Notes: a model not told the origin generated them from the letters alone. Shown: positions 18,612 through 27,703, counted from the stretch's first letter. The stretch is DNA of 64,000 nucleotides from Chromobacterium paludis (GCF_008275125.1 NZ_CP043473.1:1674001-1738000), one strand, 5' to 3'. Made by a program: numbers and translations.

Positions 18612-19235
18612 ATGAAACACAGACACCTTGACCAAGGATGGCCTCATCCGCTCGCTTGGCTGGCTGCCAGCGGTTTTGGCCGCCGCCATGGCGGCAGGGG
18701 CGCGCACGGCGGCGACGGCGAAATGACGCGTGGCCGCAAGTTCGGCGCGGAAGATTTGCAACTGCTGCTGCTTGCCCTGATCAACGAGCGCCCCTCGCAC
18801 GGCTACGAGCTGATCAAGGAACTGGCCAGCCGTTCCAATGGCTACTACAGCCCCAGCCCCGGCATGGTGTATCCGGCGCTGACTTATCTGGAAGAACTGG
18901 GCCAGGTCACAGTGGAAGCCGCTGGCAACCGCAAATGCTATTCCATCGCCGCGCCGGGCCAGTCCCGCCTGGCGGAACAGAGCGAGCATGTCCAATTGAT
19001 GCTGGCCAAGCTGCGCCACGTCGGCCGCAAGATGGAGCTGGCGCGGCGCGCCTATGCCGGCGAGGAGATCGGCGAAGACGGCGCTGCCGGCTGGACCCGC
19101 GAAATGATAGAGGCGCGCCGTGCGCTGAAGCACGCACTGCTCTTGCGCGACAATGCCGACGCCGACGAGCAGCGACGCATCGCCGCCATCCTGCAACGCG
19201 CCACCGCCGAGATTCTTGGCGACACACAAGCGTAA
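18612..19235 (+). CDS. yqjI: PadR-family repressor, YqjI-like metal sensor
   Basis: The 207-aa product has a His/Gly-rich N-terminal tail (MKHRHLDQGWPHP, FGRRHGGRGAHGG) followed by a PadR winged helix (SHGYELIKEL, YYSPSPGMVYPALTYLEELG, GNRKCYSI). A C-terminal helical dimerisation region follows. E. coli YqjI has the same layout. There the metal-binding N-terminus makes it a nickel-responsive repressor of itself and of the ferric reductase gene yqjH. Here a YqjH-like gene starts only 9 bp downstream, supporting the assignment. The start at 18612 has a GGAGAG ribosome-binding site 5 bp upstream. Control is probably through the palindromes at 18556-18593. Confidence 0.85.
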   Translation: MKHRHLDQGWPHPLAWLAASGFGRRHGGRGAHGGDGEMTRGRKFGAEDLQLLLLALINERPSHGYELIKELASRSNGYYSPSPGMVYPALTYLEELGQVTVEAAGNRKCYSIAAPGQSRLAEQSEHVQLMLAKLRHVGRKMELARRAYAGEEIGEDGAAGWTREMIEARRALKHALLLRDNADADEQRRIAAILQRATAEILGDTQA

Positions 19236-19244
19236 GGACGTCCC

Positions 19245-20039
19245 ATGACCCCAGACCTGATGGTGCAGAAACTGCGCCACGCCACCCGCATGCGCCTGCT
19301 GCAAGTGCGCCGCGTGCAGCGACTCTCGCCCTCCATGCTGCGCGTGACCTTGGGCGGAGAGGATTTGGCCGGTTTCGTATCGGCCTCATTCGACGACCAC
19401 GTCAAGCTGTTCTTCCCCGCGCCAGGCGAGGACAAACCCGCCATGCCGGCAGCCGGCGAGAGCGGCATCGCCTTGGCGGCAGACCACCCCAAACCGCCCA
19501 TGCGCGACTATACGCCGCGCCGCTACGACGCCGTCAAAGGCGAATTGGACATAGACTTCGTGGCCCACGCCGGCGGCGTGGCGGCGGACTGGGCGCGCCA
19601 GGCCAAGCCCGGCGACTACCTGGGCCTGGGCGGCCCGCGCGGCTCCCGGGTGGTGCCAACTGGCTTTGATTGGCACTGGCTGATAGGCGACGAATCGGCG
19701 TTGCCTGCCATCGCCCGACGGCTGGAAGAGCTGCCCGCCCAGGCACGCGGCCAGGCCTGGCTGCTGGTGGAGGACGAAAGCGGCCGCCTGCCGCTCGCCG
19801 CCCCTGCCGGAATGGAAATCGTCTGGGTGCATCGCGCGCGGCATCAGGATTTGCTGCAGGCAGTGCGGCAGGCGCCGCTGCCCGCTGGCGTGGGCTACAT
19901 CTGGGCCGCGGGCGAAAGCGGCGAGATGCGCCCGCTGCACCGGCATCTGCAGGCGCGCGGGGTGGACAAGGAGCGCATGCGCGTAGCCGGCTACTGGAAG
20001 CGCGGCGACGCCGGCGCGCACGAAAGCATTTCCGATTAA
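19245..20039 (+). CDS. yqjH: Siderophore-interacting FAD protein / ferric-siderophore reductase (YqjH/ViuB-like)
   Basis: A cytoplasmic flavoprotein that reduces ferric siderophores with NAD(P)H to release iron. The 264-aa sequence shows the SIP family plan. There is an FAD-binding beta-barrel with the RDYTPRRYD flavin motif, an FHAGG-like segment (DFVAHAGGVAADWARQAKPGD), then the NAD(P)-binding domain (WLIGDESALPAIARRLE, YIWAAGESGEMRPLHRHL). It ends in the family-typical AGYWKRGD. It lies 9 bp after the PadR gene, so the two form an operon. Its stop overlaps that of the convergent hydrolase gene by 4 bp. Confidence 0.9.
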   Translation: MTPDLMVQKLRHATRMRLLQVRRVQRLSPSMLRVTLGGEDLAGFVSASFDDHVKLFFPAPGEDKPAMPAAGESGIALAADHPKPPMRDYTPRRYDAVKGELDIDFVAHAGGVAADWARQAKPGDYLGLGGPRGSRVVPTGFDWHWLIGDESALPAIARRLEELPAQARGQAWLLVEDESGRLPLAAPAGMEIVWVHRARHQDLLQAVRQAPLPAGVGYIWAAGESGEMRPLHRHLQARGVDKERMRVAGYWKRGDAGAHESISD

Positions 20040-21013
20040 GCCTTGATATCCAGCGCCGTCCGGAAGAATTGAATCAAGGCCTCATTCATCTGCCTATGCA
20101 GGGCGGCCCGGTCAAAGCCGGGCGCGTCCTGGCAGATTTCCGGCTCGTGCCTGGCCACCGCCTCCGCGCAGGGCGCGAGGAAGTCAAAGTGCCCGGCGTT
20201 TTGCACCACCTTGTAATCGCGCGCGGTGGGCAGCAACGGATGCAGCTTGGCCTCCGTCGCCGGCTCCACGCCGTCGCCGCCCTTCTCTGAAATCCACAGA
20301 AACACAGGAATCTTGATGCCTGCCACGCTGGCCGCATCGGGGAAAACATTTAACGGATCGACTGCCGCCGCGGCCTTGACCCGTACATCATGTACCCAGT
20401 CGCGCATGCCCGGGGCTTCGCGCTCCAGTTGCCGGCAAAGGGGCCGATCCATCTTGCAGCGCACCTCGGAACCGGCGAAGTTAGGCACCGCCCCCGCCAC
20501 GACCAGCGAGGTAAAACCGCCGCGGGAAAAGCCGAACACGCCTATCTTGGAAGCATCAATGCGCGACGCCTCCCGCGCCTCGCCCAGCATGTAGTCGATC
20601 ACCCTTTTGATCTCGATCGGCCGCCGCTCAAAGGCCAGCATGTCCCACGGGTACTTCATGCTCATGCCGCTGTCCCCGGTGTGGTTCAAGGAAACAACCA
20701 GGAATCCGTTGTCCGCCAAGGCCTCCGCCGTGTCATGGTGGCCGTACATGCTGCCGGTGAAGCCATGAGAAATCACGATCAAGGGCAGCTTGGCCCCCTC
20801 CACCGGACAGTCCCGGCGGGCCCGAACCATGAAGGCCGTCACCTGGCGAGTCTCCGGCGGCCGCGCGCATGGCGACCAGATCGCGGCCTTCAATGCCGGA
20901 ACCGTTTCGGTCGCCGGGATATCGACCAGCCGCAAGCCCGCGGCCAGCGTGAAAGACGCGCACGCCGCCAGAAGCGCGCCTATCGCGACAGGGATGATTT
21001 TGCTCAAGCGCAT
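20036..21013 (-). CDS. Secreted alpha/beta hydrolase (dienelactone hydrolase / PAF-acetylhydrolase-like)
   Basis: A 325-aa protein with an N-terminal signal (KIIPVAIGALLAACASFTLAAG), probably periplasmic. The fold is indicated by the oxyanion segment VISHGFTGSMYGHHDTAEALADNG, the nucleophile elbow GFSRGG, and a late His in QNAGHFDFLAPC. The substrate cannot be read from the sequence; esterase or lipase activity is the usual family role. It converges with the reductase gene and is followed upstream by lysR on the same strand, 61 bp away, so it may be transcribed with it. Confidence 0.8.
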   Translation of the reverse strand: MRLSKIIPVAIGALLAACASFTLAAGLRLVDIPATETVPALKAAIWSPCARPPETRQVTAFMVRARRDCPVEGAKLPLIVISHGFTGSMYGHHDTAEALADNGFLVVSLNHTGDSGMSMKYPWDMLAFERRPIEIKRVIDYMLGEAREASRIDASKIGVFGFSRGGFTSLVVAGAVPNFAGSEVRCKMDRPLCRQLEREAPGMRDWVHDVRVKAAAAVDPLNVFPDAASVAGIKIPVFLWISEKGGDGVEPATEAKLHPLLPTARDYKVVQNAGHFDFLAPCAEAVARHEPEICQDAPGFDRAALHRQMNEALIQFFRTALDIKA

Positions 21014-21074
21014 GAACTGTCTCCGTAAGCAGGAATCTGCATCCTACGCGAAACTCAAATAGCATTCCGCAAAA

Positions 21075-21956
21075 TCAAGACACTCCCCCCGCCTCGCGCA
21101 GCAAGCGCTGCAGCAAGGGCGGCAAGTACTGGCGCTGCACGGTGATGGCGTAGAAGGTTTCCTCCACGCGCGGCACCGCGCAGTATTGCTGCAGCAGGCC
21201 CTTGTCCAGCTCGTCGCGCACCACGATGGCCGGCAGCAGCGCCACGCAGCCGGCGTCGCGCGCCAACAGCCGCAGCATGGCCATATCGTCCACTTCGGCG
21301 CGGATGGCCGGCTGCAGCGCCAGCTCCTCGCACAGCAAGTCGAAACGCAGGCGAATCTCGCTCTTGCGGCTGGGCGCCAGCAGCGGCAGCGCCGGCAGAT
21401 CGCGCTCGAACTGGAACCCCCTCCCCTCGGGCAGCGGCGGCCCCACCAGCACCACGGGCTGGCGCGCCAGCGTGCGGCAACGCCAGGATTGCTTGTCGTC
21501 GCCCAGGGCCGGCCGATTGGACAGCACCACATCCAGTTCGTGCGCCTTCAGCCGCTGCAGCAGCTCGTCCAGGCTGCCGGACTCCAGCACCAGCCGCACA
21601 TCGGCCGCTTGCAGCACCGGCTGCAGGAACCATTCCTGGAAGTTGCGCGACAGCGTGGCCACGCTGCCTATGCGCAAAGTGCCACGCCCCTCGCCGGAGG
21701 CGGCGGTGGCCAACAGCTCGTTGCCCAGCGCGAAAATCTCCTCGGCATAGCGCATCACCACAGCGCCCAGTTCGGTCAGCTGCAGCTTGCGGCCTTCGCG
21801 CAGAAACAGCGGCTGCCCCAGTTGCTCCTCCAGCTGGCGGATTTGCGCGGACAGCGCCGATTGCGAAACGTGCAGCCTTTCCGCCGCGCGCGTCAGGTGG
21901 CCCTCGCTGGCCACCGCCCAGAAGTAATGCAGGTGATGATAGTTGAGACGGCTCAT
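21075..21956 (-). CDS. LysR-family transcriptional regulator (NhaR-like)
   Basis: The 293-aa product starts MSRLNYHHLHYFWAVASEGH, closely resembling NhaR-type LysR proteins. The HTH is LTRAAERLHVSQSALSAQIRQLEEQLG, then the substrate-binding domain (TLRIGSVATLSRNF, LDVVLSNRPALG). It is divergent from dabB across a 96-bp AT-rich gap with a palindrome. LysR genes commonly sit beside dab loci and regulate them, so control of the inorganic carbon operon is likely. The effector is unknown. Confidence 0.88.
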   Translation of the reverse strand: MSRLNYHHLHYFWAVASEGHLTRAAERLHVSQSALSAQIRQLEEQLGQPLFLREGRKLQLTELGAVVMRYAEEIFALGNELLATAASGEGRGTLRIGSVATLSRNFQEWFLQPVLQAADVRLVLESGSLDELLQRLKAHELDVVLSNRPALGDDKQSWRCRTLARQPVVLVGPPLPEGRGFQFERDLPALPLLAPSRKSEIRLRFDLLCEELALQPAIRAEVDDMAMLRLLARDAGCVALLPAIVVRDELDKGLLQQYCAVPRVEETFYAITVQRQYLPPLLQRLLREAGGVS

Positions 21957-22052
21957 TGTTCTTAAATTAAGAATGAAAACTAATATTTAATCTATTTTAC
22001 TGAACATATTTCGTCAGGCAAAGTTCAAGCAGGATAAAAAACGGAGCCCAAC
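21957..22052. promoter_or_regulatory. lysR-dabB divergent promoter region
   Basis: The only AT-rich patch in this neighbourhood. A perfect 15-bp palindrome, TTCTTAA-A-TTAAGAA (21959-21973), abuts the lysR start and is a candidate LysR operator. Further AT-rich sequence (21976-22010) could hold the dab promoter. A GGAG lies about 8 bp before the dabB ATG. Confidence 0.6.
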
Positions 22053-23552
22053 ATGCCCTTTGACCTGCTCGCCGCGCTGCCCTACGCCATCGCCTTGGCC
22101 TGGTTGCTGCCCGCCCTGTGGCCCGGCCGCGCGCTGCCCCGTCATTGGCAGGCCGCCCAAATCGCCGCGCTGGCCGGCGGCCTGCTGCTCTTTCCCCTGA
22201 TCCTTCTCCCCACGCCGGCGCCGTGGTTCGCCGCCGCCTGGCTGATGCAGGCTCTGATCCAGCTGCTGGGCTGGATGGCGTTGCGCTACTCGCGCCGTTA
22301 TATGCAAGGCGAGCCAGGCCAGTCGCGCTTTTTGCGCGCCATGGGCTGCCTGCTGGCGGCGGTGACGGTGGTGGTGCAAGCCAGCCATCTCGCGCTGATG
22401 GCGCTAGGCTGGATAGCCTGCAGCCTGGCCCTGCAAACACTGCTCACGTTTTACCCCGGCCGCCCGGCCGCGCAGCTGGCCGCGCGGCGCGAATGGCGCG
22501 CCAGCCGCCTGGCCGAACTCCTGCTGTTAGCCGCCCTGCTGCTGTGGGCGATGGCCGGCGGCAGCCTGAGCCTCATCCCTGGGGCGCCATCCGCGACGGC
22601 CGACGGCGCGCAGGGCTACGCCATGGCGGCCGGCCTGCTGCTGGCGGCGGCGGTGGCGATCAAGACCGCGCAGCTGCCTTTCCACGGCTGGCTCACCCAG
22701 GTGATGGAGGCGCCGACGCCGATTTCCGCGCTGCTGCACGCCGGCGTGGTCAACCTGGGCGGCATGGTGCTGATCAAGGCCGCGCCGCTGATGCAGGCCG
22801 CGCCGCCGGCCAATGCTCTGCTGCTGCTGTGGGGCGGCGCCAGTGCGCTGCTATGCTGCGTGGTGATGCTGACGCGCATCAGCGTCAAGCTGCGCCTGGC
22901 CTGGTCCACCTGCGCGCAGATGGGCTTCATGCTGCTGGAAATCGGCATGGGCTGCTATTCGCTGGCCCTGCTGCACCTGCTGGCCCACTCCTTCTACAAG
23001 GCTCACGCCTTCCTGCTGGCCGGCCAAACGACGCGCGACAGCGCCGCGCGGCGCCTGCTGGGCGCCGATGATGCCGACAGCCCGTACGCGCATCTGGCGC
23101 GCGGCCTGCTGGCGGCGCTGCTGCTGGCTGCCTCGCAGTGGCTGTGGCAGCGCTGGATTCCCGCCGCGGCCTTGCCTGCCGTGTTCTGGCTGGCGATCGG
23201 CCTGGGCATGGGCGCGTTGCTGCGCGGCTGGGCCGGCTGGCTGGCCGCGCTGGCCCTAAGCCAGACCTATCTGCTGCTGCACGCGCTGGCGGCGCAGATC
23301 CTGCCGCTGCATGGCCCGCAGCCGCCTGGCTGGGCGCAGGCCTTGCTGGCCGCGATGTTCCTGGCCGCCTTCCTGCTGCAAGGCTGGCTGCTGCGCCATC
23401 CGCAAGGCGCGCTGGCGCGCCGGATCTATCCGCATGCCTTCGCCGGTTTCCATCTGGACGAATGGTGGTGCATGCTCGGCCGTCGCCGTCAGCGTCCCGC
23501 CGCCGCCATCAGCCTGAGCTGGCCGCAACTGCAGGAGAGCCGCCGTGACTGA
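22053..23552 (+). CDS. dabB: DabB, NuoL/MrpA-like membrane subunit of the inorganic carbon transporter
   Basis: A 499-aa, highly hydrophobic protein of the proton-conducting membrane transporter family (NADH dehydrogenase subunit 5/NuoL-like), with a dozen or more membrane segments. Diagnostic stretches are KTAQLPFHGWLTQVMEAPTP, ISALLHAGVVNLGG, LAWSTCAQMGFM and LLAHSFYKAHAFLLAG. These include the buried Lys and His residues of the ion pathway. In DAB systems DabB is thought to couple cation flow to the DabA hydratase. The gene overlaps dabA by 8 bp, fixing the partnership. Confidence 0.92.
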   Translation: MPFDLLAALPYAIALAWLLPALWPGRALPRHWQAAQIAALAGGLLLFPLILLPTPAPWFAAAWLMQALIQLLGWMALRYSRRYMQGEPGQSRFLRAMGCLLAAVTVVVQASHLALMALGWIACSLALQTLLTFYPGRPAAQLAARREWRASRLAELLLLAALLLWAMAGGSLSLIPGAPSATADGAQGYAMAAGLLLAAAVAIKTAQLPFHGWLTQVMEAPTPISALLHAGVVNLGGMVLIKAAPLMQAAPPANALLLLWGGASALLCCVVMLTRISVKLRLAWSTCAQMGFMLLEIGMGCYSLALLHLLAHSFYKAHAFLLAGQTTRDSAARRLLGADDADSPYAHLARGLLAALLLAASQWLWQRWIPAAALPAVFWLAIGLGMGALLRGWAGWLAALALSQTYLLLHALAAQILPLHGPQPPGWAQALLAAMFLAAFLLQGWLLRHPQGALARRIYPHAFAGFHLDEWWCMLGRRRQRPAAAISLSWPQLQESRRD

Positions 23553-25908
23553 TCATCAGCCCGCCATCGCCCGCGCCCTGTCCGCCATCGCGCCAGCCTG
23601 GCCGCTGGACAGCCTGGTGGCCAGCTCGCCCTACTGGGGGCTGCGCGAACTTCCCTTCCGCCAGGCGGCGGACACGCTGCGACAGGCGGCGGACAGCCCG
23701 CTGCACCTGCCGCGCAGCGCATACCGGGAGGCGTGGCGGCGCGGCGAAATCCGCCCCGAAGCGCTGGAAACCGCGCTGCGCGAAGCCGGCTGGCGCGACG
23801 GCGCGCCAGCCTGGCTGGACGATGCCTCCGGCGAGGACATGCCTGCCGCCTCGCCGCGCCCGCTCGCCGCTTATCATCCGGAAGCGGCGGGGCCGCTCAG
23901 CGCGCAAAGCTGGACCGATGTCGCCATCCAGCAGATCAGCCAGTTTTGCGCCGCCTGGTTCGACCGCGACCAGGCCAACTGGCACCTCGACCATGAGCGC
24001 GGCTTTTACGCCGCCTGGCTGGAGCAGATGCGCCACCCCTACGGCCTGAGCGCGCTGCCGGAGCGGCGCGAGCAGATCCGCCGGCGCGCCGAACAGCTGC
24101 CTGAAGACGCGGAAGCCATGCTGGCCGCGGGCCTCGCCCAGTTGCAAGCGCAGCCGCAATGGCTGGCCCCCTGGCTGCAAGCCCTGCTGATGCGCAATAA
24201 CGGCTGGGCGGCCTGGTGCGCCTATCTGGGCTGGCAGGCTGGCCTCAAGGGCGAGCGCGACAGCCATCTGCGCCAGCTGCTGGCCATCCAACTGGCCTGG
24301 GAATGCGTGCTAGACGATGGCGCGCGCGGCCCAGGCAGCGCCTGGTCGGCCTGGCAGCGCGACTGGGCGCGGCTGAACGACTGCCAAGCCGACGCGCGCG
24401 GGCTGATCTGGCAACGCGCGCATGAACTGTCCCTGCACGCCCCGCTCGTCCAGGCGCTATGCCGTGAATCCGCCGCGGAAGACACCGCGCGCCCCGCGCT
24501 GCAAGCCGTGTTCTGCATAGACGTGCGTTCCGAACCGCTGCGCCGCGCGCTGGAAGAAACCATTCCCGACAGCCGCACCTGCGGCTTCGCCGGCTTCTTC
24601 GGCCTGCCGCTGGCCTACCGCGCGCCGGGCAGCGCCGCCGCCCAGCCGCGCCTGCCGGTGCTGCTGGCGCCGGCCTGGGAGGCGGCGACGGCGCACGCCT
24701 CCACGCCATCTGCCGCCCGGCGCGGCTGGCGAGCCTTTCAGCGCTCGCCGCTGGCGGGCTTCGCCTTGGTGGAAAGCGCCGGCCTCGGCAAACTCGCCTC
24801 GCTGATCCGGCGCGGCAAGACGCGCGCCGGTCAGGCCACCCTGCCGCAGCTCGACCCCTGGCTCACGCCAGACAGCGCCAAGCCGGCGCCGCAAGACGGA
24901 CTCAGCCTGGACAGACGGGTGGAGATCGTGGGCGGCCTGCTGCCCGCCATGGGCCTCGCCGACCCGCTGGCGCCCTGGGTGCTGTTGACGGGACACGCCA
25001 GCCACGTCAGCAACAATCCGCAGGCGGCGGCCCTGCAATGCGGCGCCTGCGGCGGCCATGGCGGCCACCAGCATGTGCGGCTCCTGGCCAGCTGGCTCAA
25101 TGATCCGGCGTTGCGGGAACGACTGGCGGCGCAGGGCCGCCCCCTCCCCGCCGACACGGTGTTCCTGCCCGCGCTGCACCTGACCCACAGCGACGAAATC
25201 CTGCTGCTGGACACCGACGCCTTGAGCGAGGACGCGCGCGCGCGCCTGCCAGGCCTGCAAGCGCAATTACAGGCGGCGTCGGCCTTGGCGCGCAAGCGCC
25301 GCGCGCCGCAAGTGGGCCTCGCCCCGGAAGCGGACGACGCCGTCCTGCTGAAAAGAATGCGGCAAAAGGGCGGCGATTGGGCGGAAACGCGGCCGGAATG
25401 GGCGCTGGCCGGCAATGCCCTGTTCATCGCCGCGCCGCGCGCCAAGACGCGCCGGCTGGACCTGGGCGGCCGCGCCTTCCTGCATGAGTACGACTGGCGG
25501 GCCGACCCGGACGGCAAAGGGCTGCAGGCCATCCTCGCCGCGCCCATGGTGGTGGCGCACTGGATCAATATGCAGTACTTCGCCTCCACCGTGGACCCGC
25601 GCCGCTTCGGCAGCGGCAACAAGCTGCTGCACAATGTGGTGGGGGGACGCATCGGCGTGTTCGAAGGCAATAGCGGCGATCTGCGCATCGGCCTGGCCTG
25701 GCAGTCGGTGCATGACGGCCAACGGCTGCGCCACGCGCCGCTGCGGCTGGCGGCCTGCGTGGACGCGCCCCCGGACAAGCTGGCCGCCGCGCTGGCGGCG
25801 CAGCCCATTCCGCGCCAACTGGTGGAAAACGGCTGGCTGCACTTGTATTGCGTGCACGGCGAGACGCCGCTGCGCTGGCATGGCGATGGCGGATGGAAGC
25901 ATGACTAA
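23545..25908 (+). CDS. dabA: DabA, zinc carbonic-anhydrase-like subunit (DUF2309)
   Basis: A 787-aa cytoplasmic subunit that drives unidirectional hydration of CO2 to bicarbonate at the membrane with DabB. The beta-carbonic-anhydrase-like zinc site known for the family is present: Cys324 and Asp326 in VFCIDVRSEP, His484 in LTGHASHVSNNP, and Cys499 in QCGACGGHGG. The C-D spacing of 2 and H-C spacing of 15 match characterised DabA. Translation starts at a GTG (23545) with AGGAGAG upstream, inside the end of dabB, so it is translationally coupled. The protein should be functional. Confidence 0.94.
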   Translation: MTDHQPAIARALSAIAPAWPLDSLVASSPYWGLRELPFRQAADTLRQAADSPLHLPRSAYREAWRRGEIRPEALETALREAGWRDGAPAWLDDASGEDMPAASPRPLAAYHPEAAGPLSAQSWTDVAIQQISQFCAAWFDRDQANWHLDHERGFYAAWLEQMRHPYGLSALPERREQIRRRAEQLPEDAEAMLAAGLAQLQAQPQWLAPWLQALLMRNNGWAAWCAYLGWQAGLKGERDSHLRQLLAIQLAWECVLDDGARGPGSAWSAWQRDWARLNDCQADARGLIWQRAHELSLHAPLVQALCRESAAEDTARPALQAVFCIDVRSEPLRRALEETIPDSRTCGFAGFFGLPLAYRAPGSAAAQPRLPVLLAPAWEAATAHASTPSAARRGWRAFQRSPLAGFALVESAGLGKLASLIRRGKTRAGQATLPQLDPWLTPDSAKPAPQDGLSLDRRVEIVGGLLPAMGLADPLAPWVLLTGHASHVSNNPQAAALQCGACGGHGGHQHVRLLASWLNDPALRERLAAQGRPLPADTVFLPALHLTHSDEILLLDTDALSEDARARLPGLQAQLQAASALARKRRAPQVGLAPEADDAVLLKRMRQKGGDWAETRPEWALAGNALFIAAPRAKTRRLDLGGRAFLHEYDWRADPDGKGLQAILAAPMVVAHWINMQYFASTVDPRRFGSGNKLLHNVVGGRIGVFEGNSGDLRIGLAWQSVHDGQRLRHAPLRLAACVDAPPDKLAAALAAQPIPRQLVENGWLHLYCVHGETPLRWHGDGGWKHD

Positions 25909-26713
25909 GCCGCGCGCCGCCCTGCTCACCCGCCACGGCAAGCATGCCGCCATCGCGCCCGCCCTGGCCGCCATAGGCTGGGAACTGGCGTTGGTGGACA
26001 GCTTCGACACCGACAGCCTGGGCACCTTCACCGGCGAGACGCCGCGCGCCGGCAGCCAGCGCGACGCGGCGCTGGCCAAGGCCAAGCTAGCCTGCGAGAT
26101 CAGCGGGCTGCGGCATGGCATAGGCAGCGAAGGCAGCTTCGGCGGCGACCCCTGGCTGGGCCTCAGCGGCTGGGCCAACGAACTCCTGCTGTGTTGGGAC
26201 GCCGAGCGCCAATACGCTGTGGAAGCCTGGACACAGGGTCCGGAAACCAATTTCCGCCACTGGACGCTGCGCGATGTGGCCGCCTTGCCAGACCTCCTGC
26301 GCCAGGCAGGCTTTCCCGATCACGGCCTCATCGTCGGCCGGCCCGGCGAGGCGGCATTTCACAAGGCGCTGGCCGATGAAGCCGCGCTGCGCGCGCATCT
26401 GGCGCGGCATCTGTCAGATGGCCCGCTGCATCTGGAAGCCGATATGCGAGCCCACCGCAACCCCACGCGCATGGCGATGGTCTCGCGCTGCGCCGCCGCG
26501 CTGGCGCAGCGGCTGGCTAGCGCCTGCCCAGACTGCGGGGCGCCCGGTTTCGGCGAGATCGCGCCGCGCTCCGGCGCGCCATGCGCAGACTGCGGCGCGC
26601 CCACGCGGCAGCCCAGCGTGCGCCGCTGGCAATGCCCATGCTGCCAGGCCTCGCGCCAACACCTCTTGCAGGCGGCCGCGTCGCCGCAATACTGCGATTA
26701 CTGCAATCCTTGA
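25901..26713 (+). CDS. DUF6671-like protein with C-terminal zinc ribbon
   Basis: A 270-aa protein of unknown function starting MTKPRAALLTRHGKHAAIAP. It overlaps dabA by 8 bp, the same overlap as dabB-dabA. Conserved-looking features are DSFDTDSLGTFTGETPR, GIGSEGSFG, RAHRNPTRM and a C-terminal cluster of CxxC knuckles (CPDCG, CADCG, CPCC, CDYC) that should bind zinc. I believe this is the family now called DUF6671, from memory. Position in the operon suggests a role tied to inorganic carbon or to the following Sua5 gene. Confidence 0.75.
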   Translation: MTKPRAALLTRHGKHAAIAPALAAIGWELALVDSFDTDSLGTFTGETPRAGSQRDAALAKAKLACEISGLRHGIGSEGSFGGDPWLGLSGWANELLLCWDAERQYAVEAWTQGPETNFRHWTLRDVAALPDLLRQAGFPDHGLIVGRPGEAAFHKALADEAALRAHLARHLSDGPLHLEADMRAHRNPTRMAMVSRCAAALAQRLASACPDCGAPGFGEIAPRSGAPCADCGAPTRQPSVRRWQCPCCQASRQHLLQAAASPQYCDYCNP

Positions 26714-26726
26714 GCCTTAGAGAACC

Positions 26727-27686
26727 ATGAAGTCATTGAGCCCCACCCCCGAAGGACTGGACCAGGCCGCCGCGCTGTTGCGCGCGGGCGAGCTGGTCGC
26801 CGTGCCCACCGAAACCGTTTACGGCTTGGCCGCCGACGCCACCCAGCCTGAAGCCGTGGCCGCCATCTTCCGCGCCAAGAACCGGCCGGCCGATCATCCG
26901 CTGATCGTGCACCTGCCCGGCCTTGCACACTTGGATGAATGGACCGCGCGCGTCCCGGACTGCGCCTGGCCGGTGATGGAACAGTTCTGGCCCGGCCCGC
27001 TGACCCTGGTGCTGCCGGCAAGCGAAAAGGTGCCGGCCATCGTCAATGCCGGACAAGACACGGTGGCCCTGCGCTGGTCCAGCCATCCGCTGCTGCAAGC
27101 GCTGCTGGACCGCCTGCAGCGGCCGGTGGCGGCGCCGTCGGCCAATCCCTTCTGCCGCATCAGTCCCACCAGCGCCGACCACGTGCGCGCCCACATGGAC
27201 GGACGCATCGCCGCCGTGGTGGATGGCGGCCCCTGCGCGGTGGGCATCGAATCCACCATTCTGGACCTCAGCGGCGCGCGTCCTGCCATCCTGCGCCCCG
27301 GCGCCATCACCGCCGCCATGCTGGCGCCTTACCTCGACCTGGCCGACGCCGCCGCGCCCGACGCGCCGCGCGTGCCCGGCAATCTGGCCTCGCATTACGC
27401 GCCGCGCCAGCCCTGCCATCGGCTGGAGGCCGACGAGGCGGCGCAGCGGGTTCATGACGCCGGCTGGCGGCACGCCGCCGTGCTGGCCATCGAAGCCCCA
27501 GCCGCGCGCTGCGGCTGGTTCAAGCGCATGCCGCCGACACCGGAGGGCTATGCCCAGGCGCTGTACGCCGCGCTGCACGAAGCCGATGCCAGCGGCTGCG
27601 CGGCGGTCTGGATCGTGATGCCGCCCGACGAGGCGGCTTGGCGCGCCGTGCGCGACCGCCTGCAGCGCGCCGCGCGGCCGCTCTGA
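26727..27686 (+). CDS. Sua5/YrdC-type L-threonylcarbamoyladenylate synthase
   Basis: This enzyme makes threonylcarbamoyl-AMP from threonine, ATP and bicarbonate, the first step of t6A37 tRNA modification. The YrdC domain covers about residues 10-200: VPTETVYGLAADA, IFRAKNRPADHPLIVHL with the KxR motif, FWPGPLTLVL, RWSSHP, PVAAPSANPFCRISPTSADHV, ESTILDLSG, RPGAI. A C-terminal Sua5 domain of about 110 residues follows (PGNLASHYAPRQP). So it is the long Sua5 form (319 aa), not the short TsaC form. It starts 13 bp after the DUF6671 gene and is followed by a strong terminator, so it is the last gene of the dab operon. Its substrate bicarbonate is the product of DabAB. Confidence 0.92.
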   Translation: MKSLSPTPEGLDQAAALLRAGELVAVPTETVYGLAADATQPEAVAAIFRAKNRPADHPLIVHLPGLAHLDEWTARVPDCAWPVMEQFWPGPLTLVLPASEKVPAIVNAGQDTVALRWSSHPLLQALLDRLQRPVAAPSANPFCRISPTSADHVRAHMDGRIAAVVDGGPCAVGIESTILDLSGARPAILRPGAITAAMLAPYLDLADAAAPDAPRVPGNLASHYAPRQPCHRLEADEAAQRVHDAGWRHAAVLAIEAPAARCGWFKRMPPTPEGYAQALYAALHEADASGCAAVWIVMPPDEAAWRAVRDRLQRAARPL

Positions 27687-27703
27687 AACGCATTGCCCAA
27701 AGA

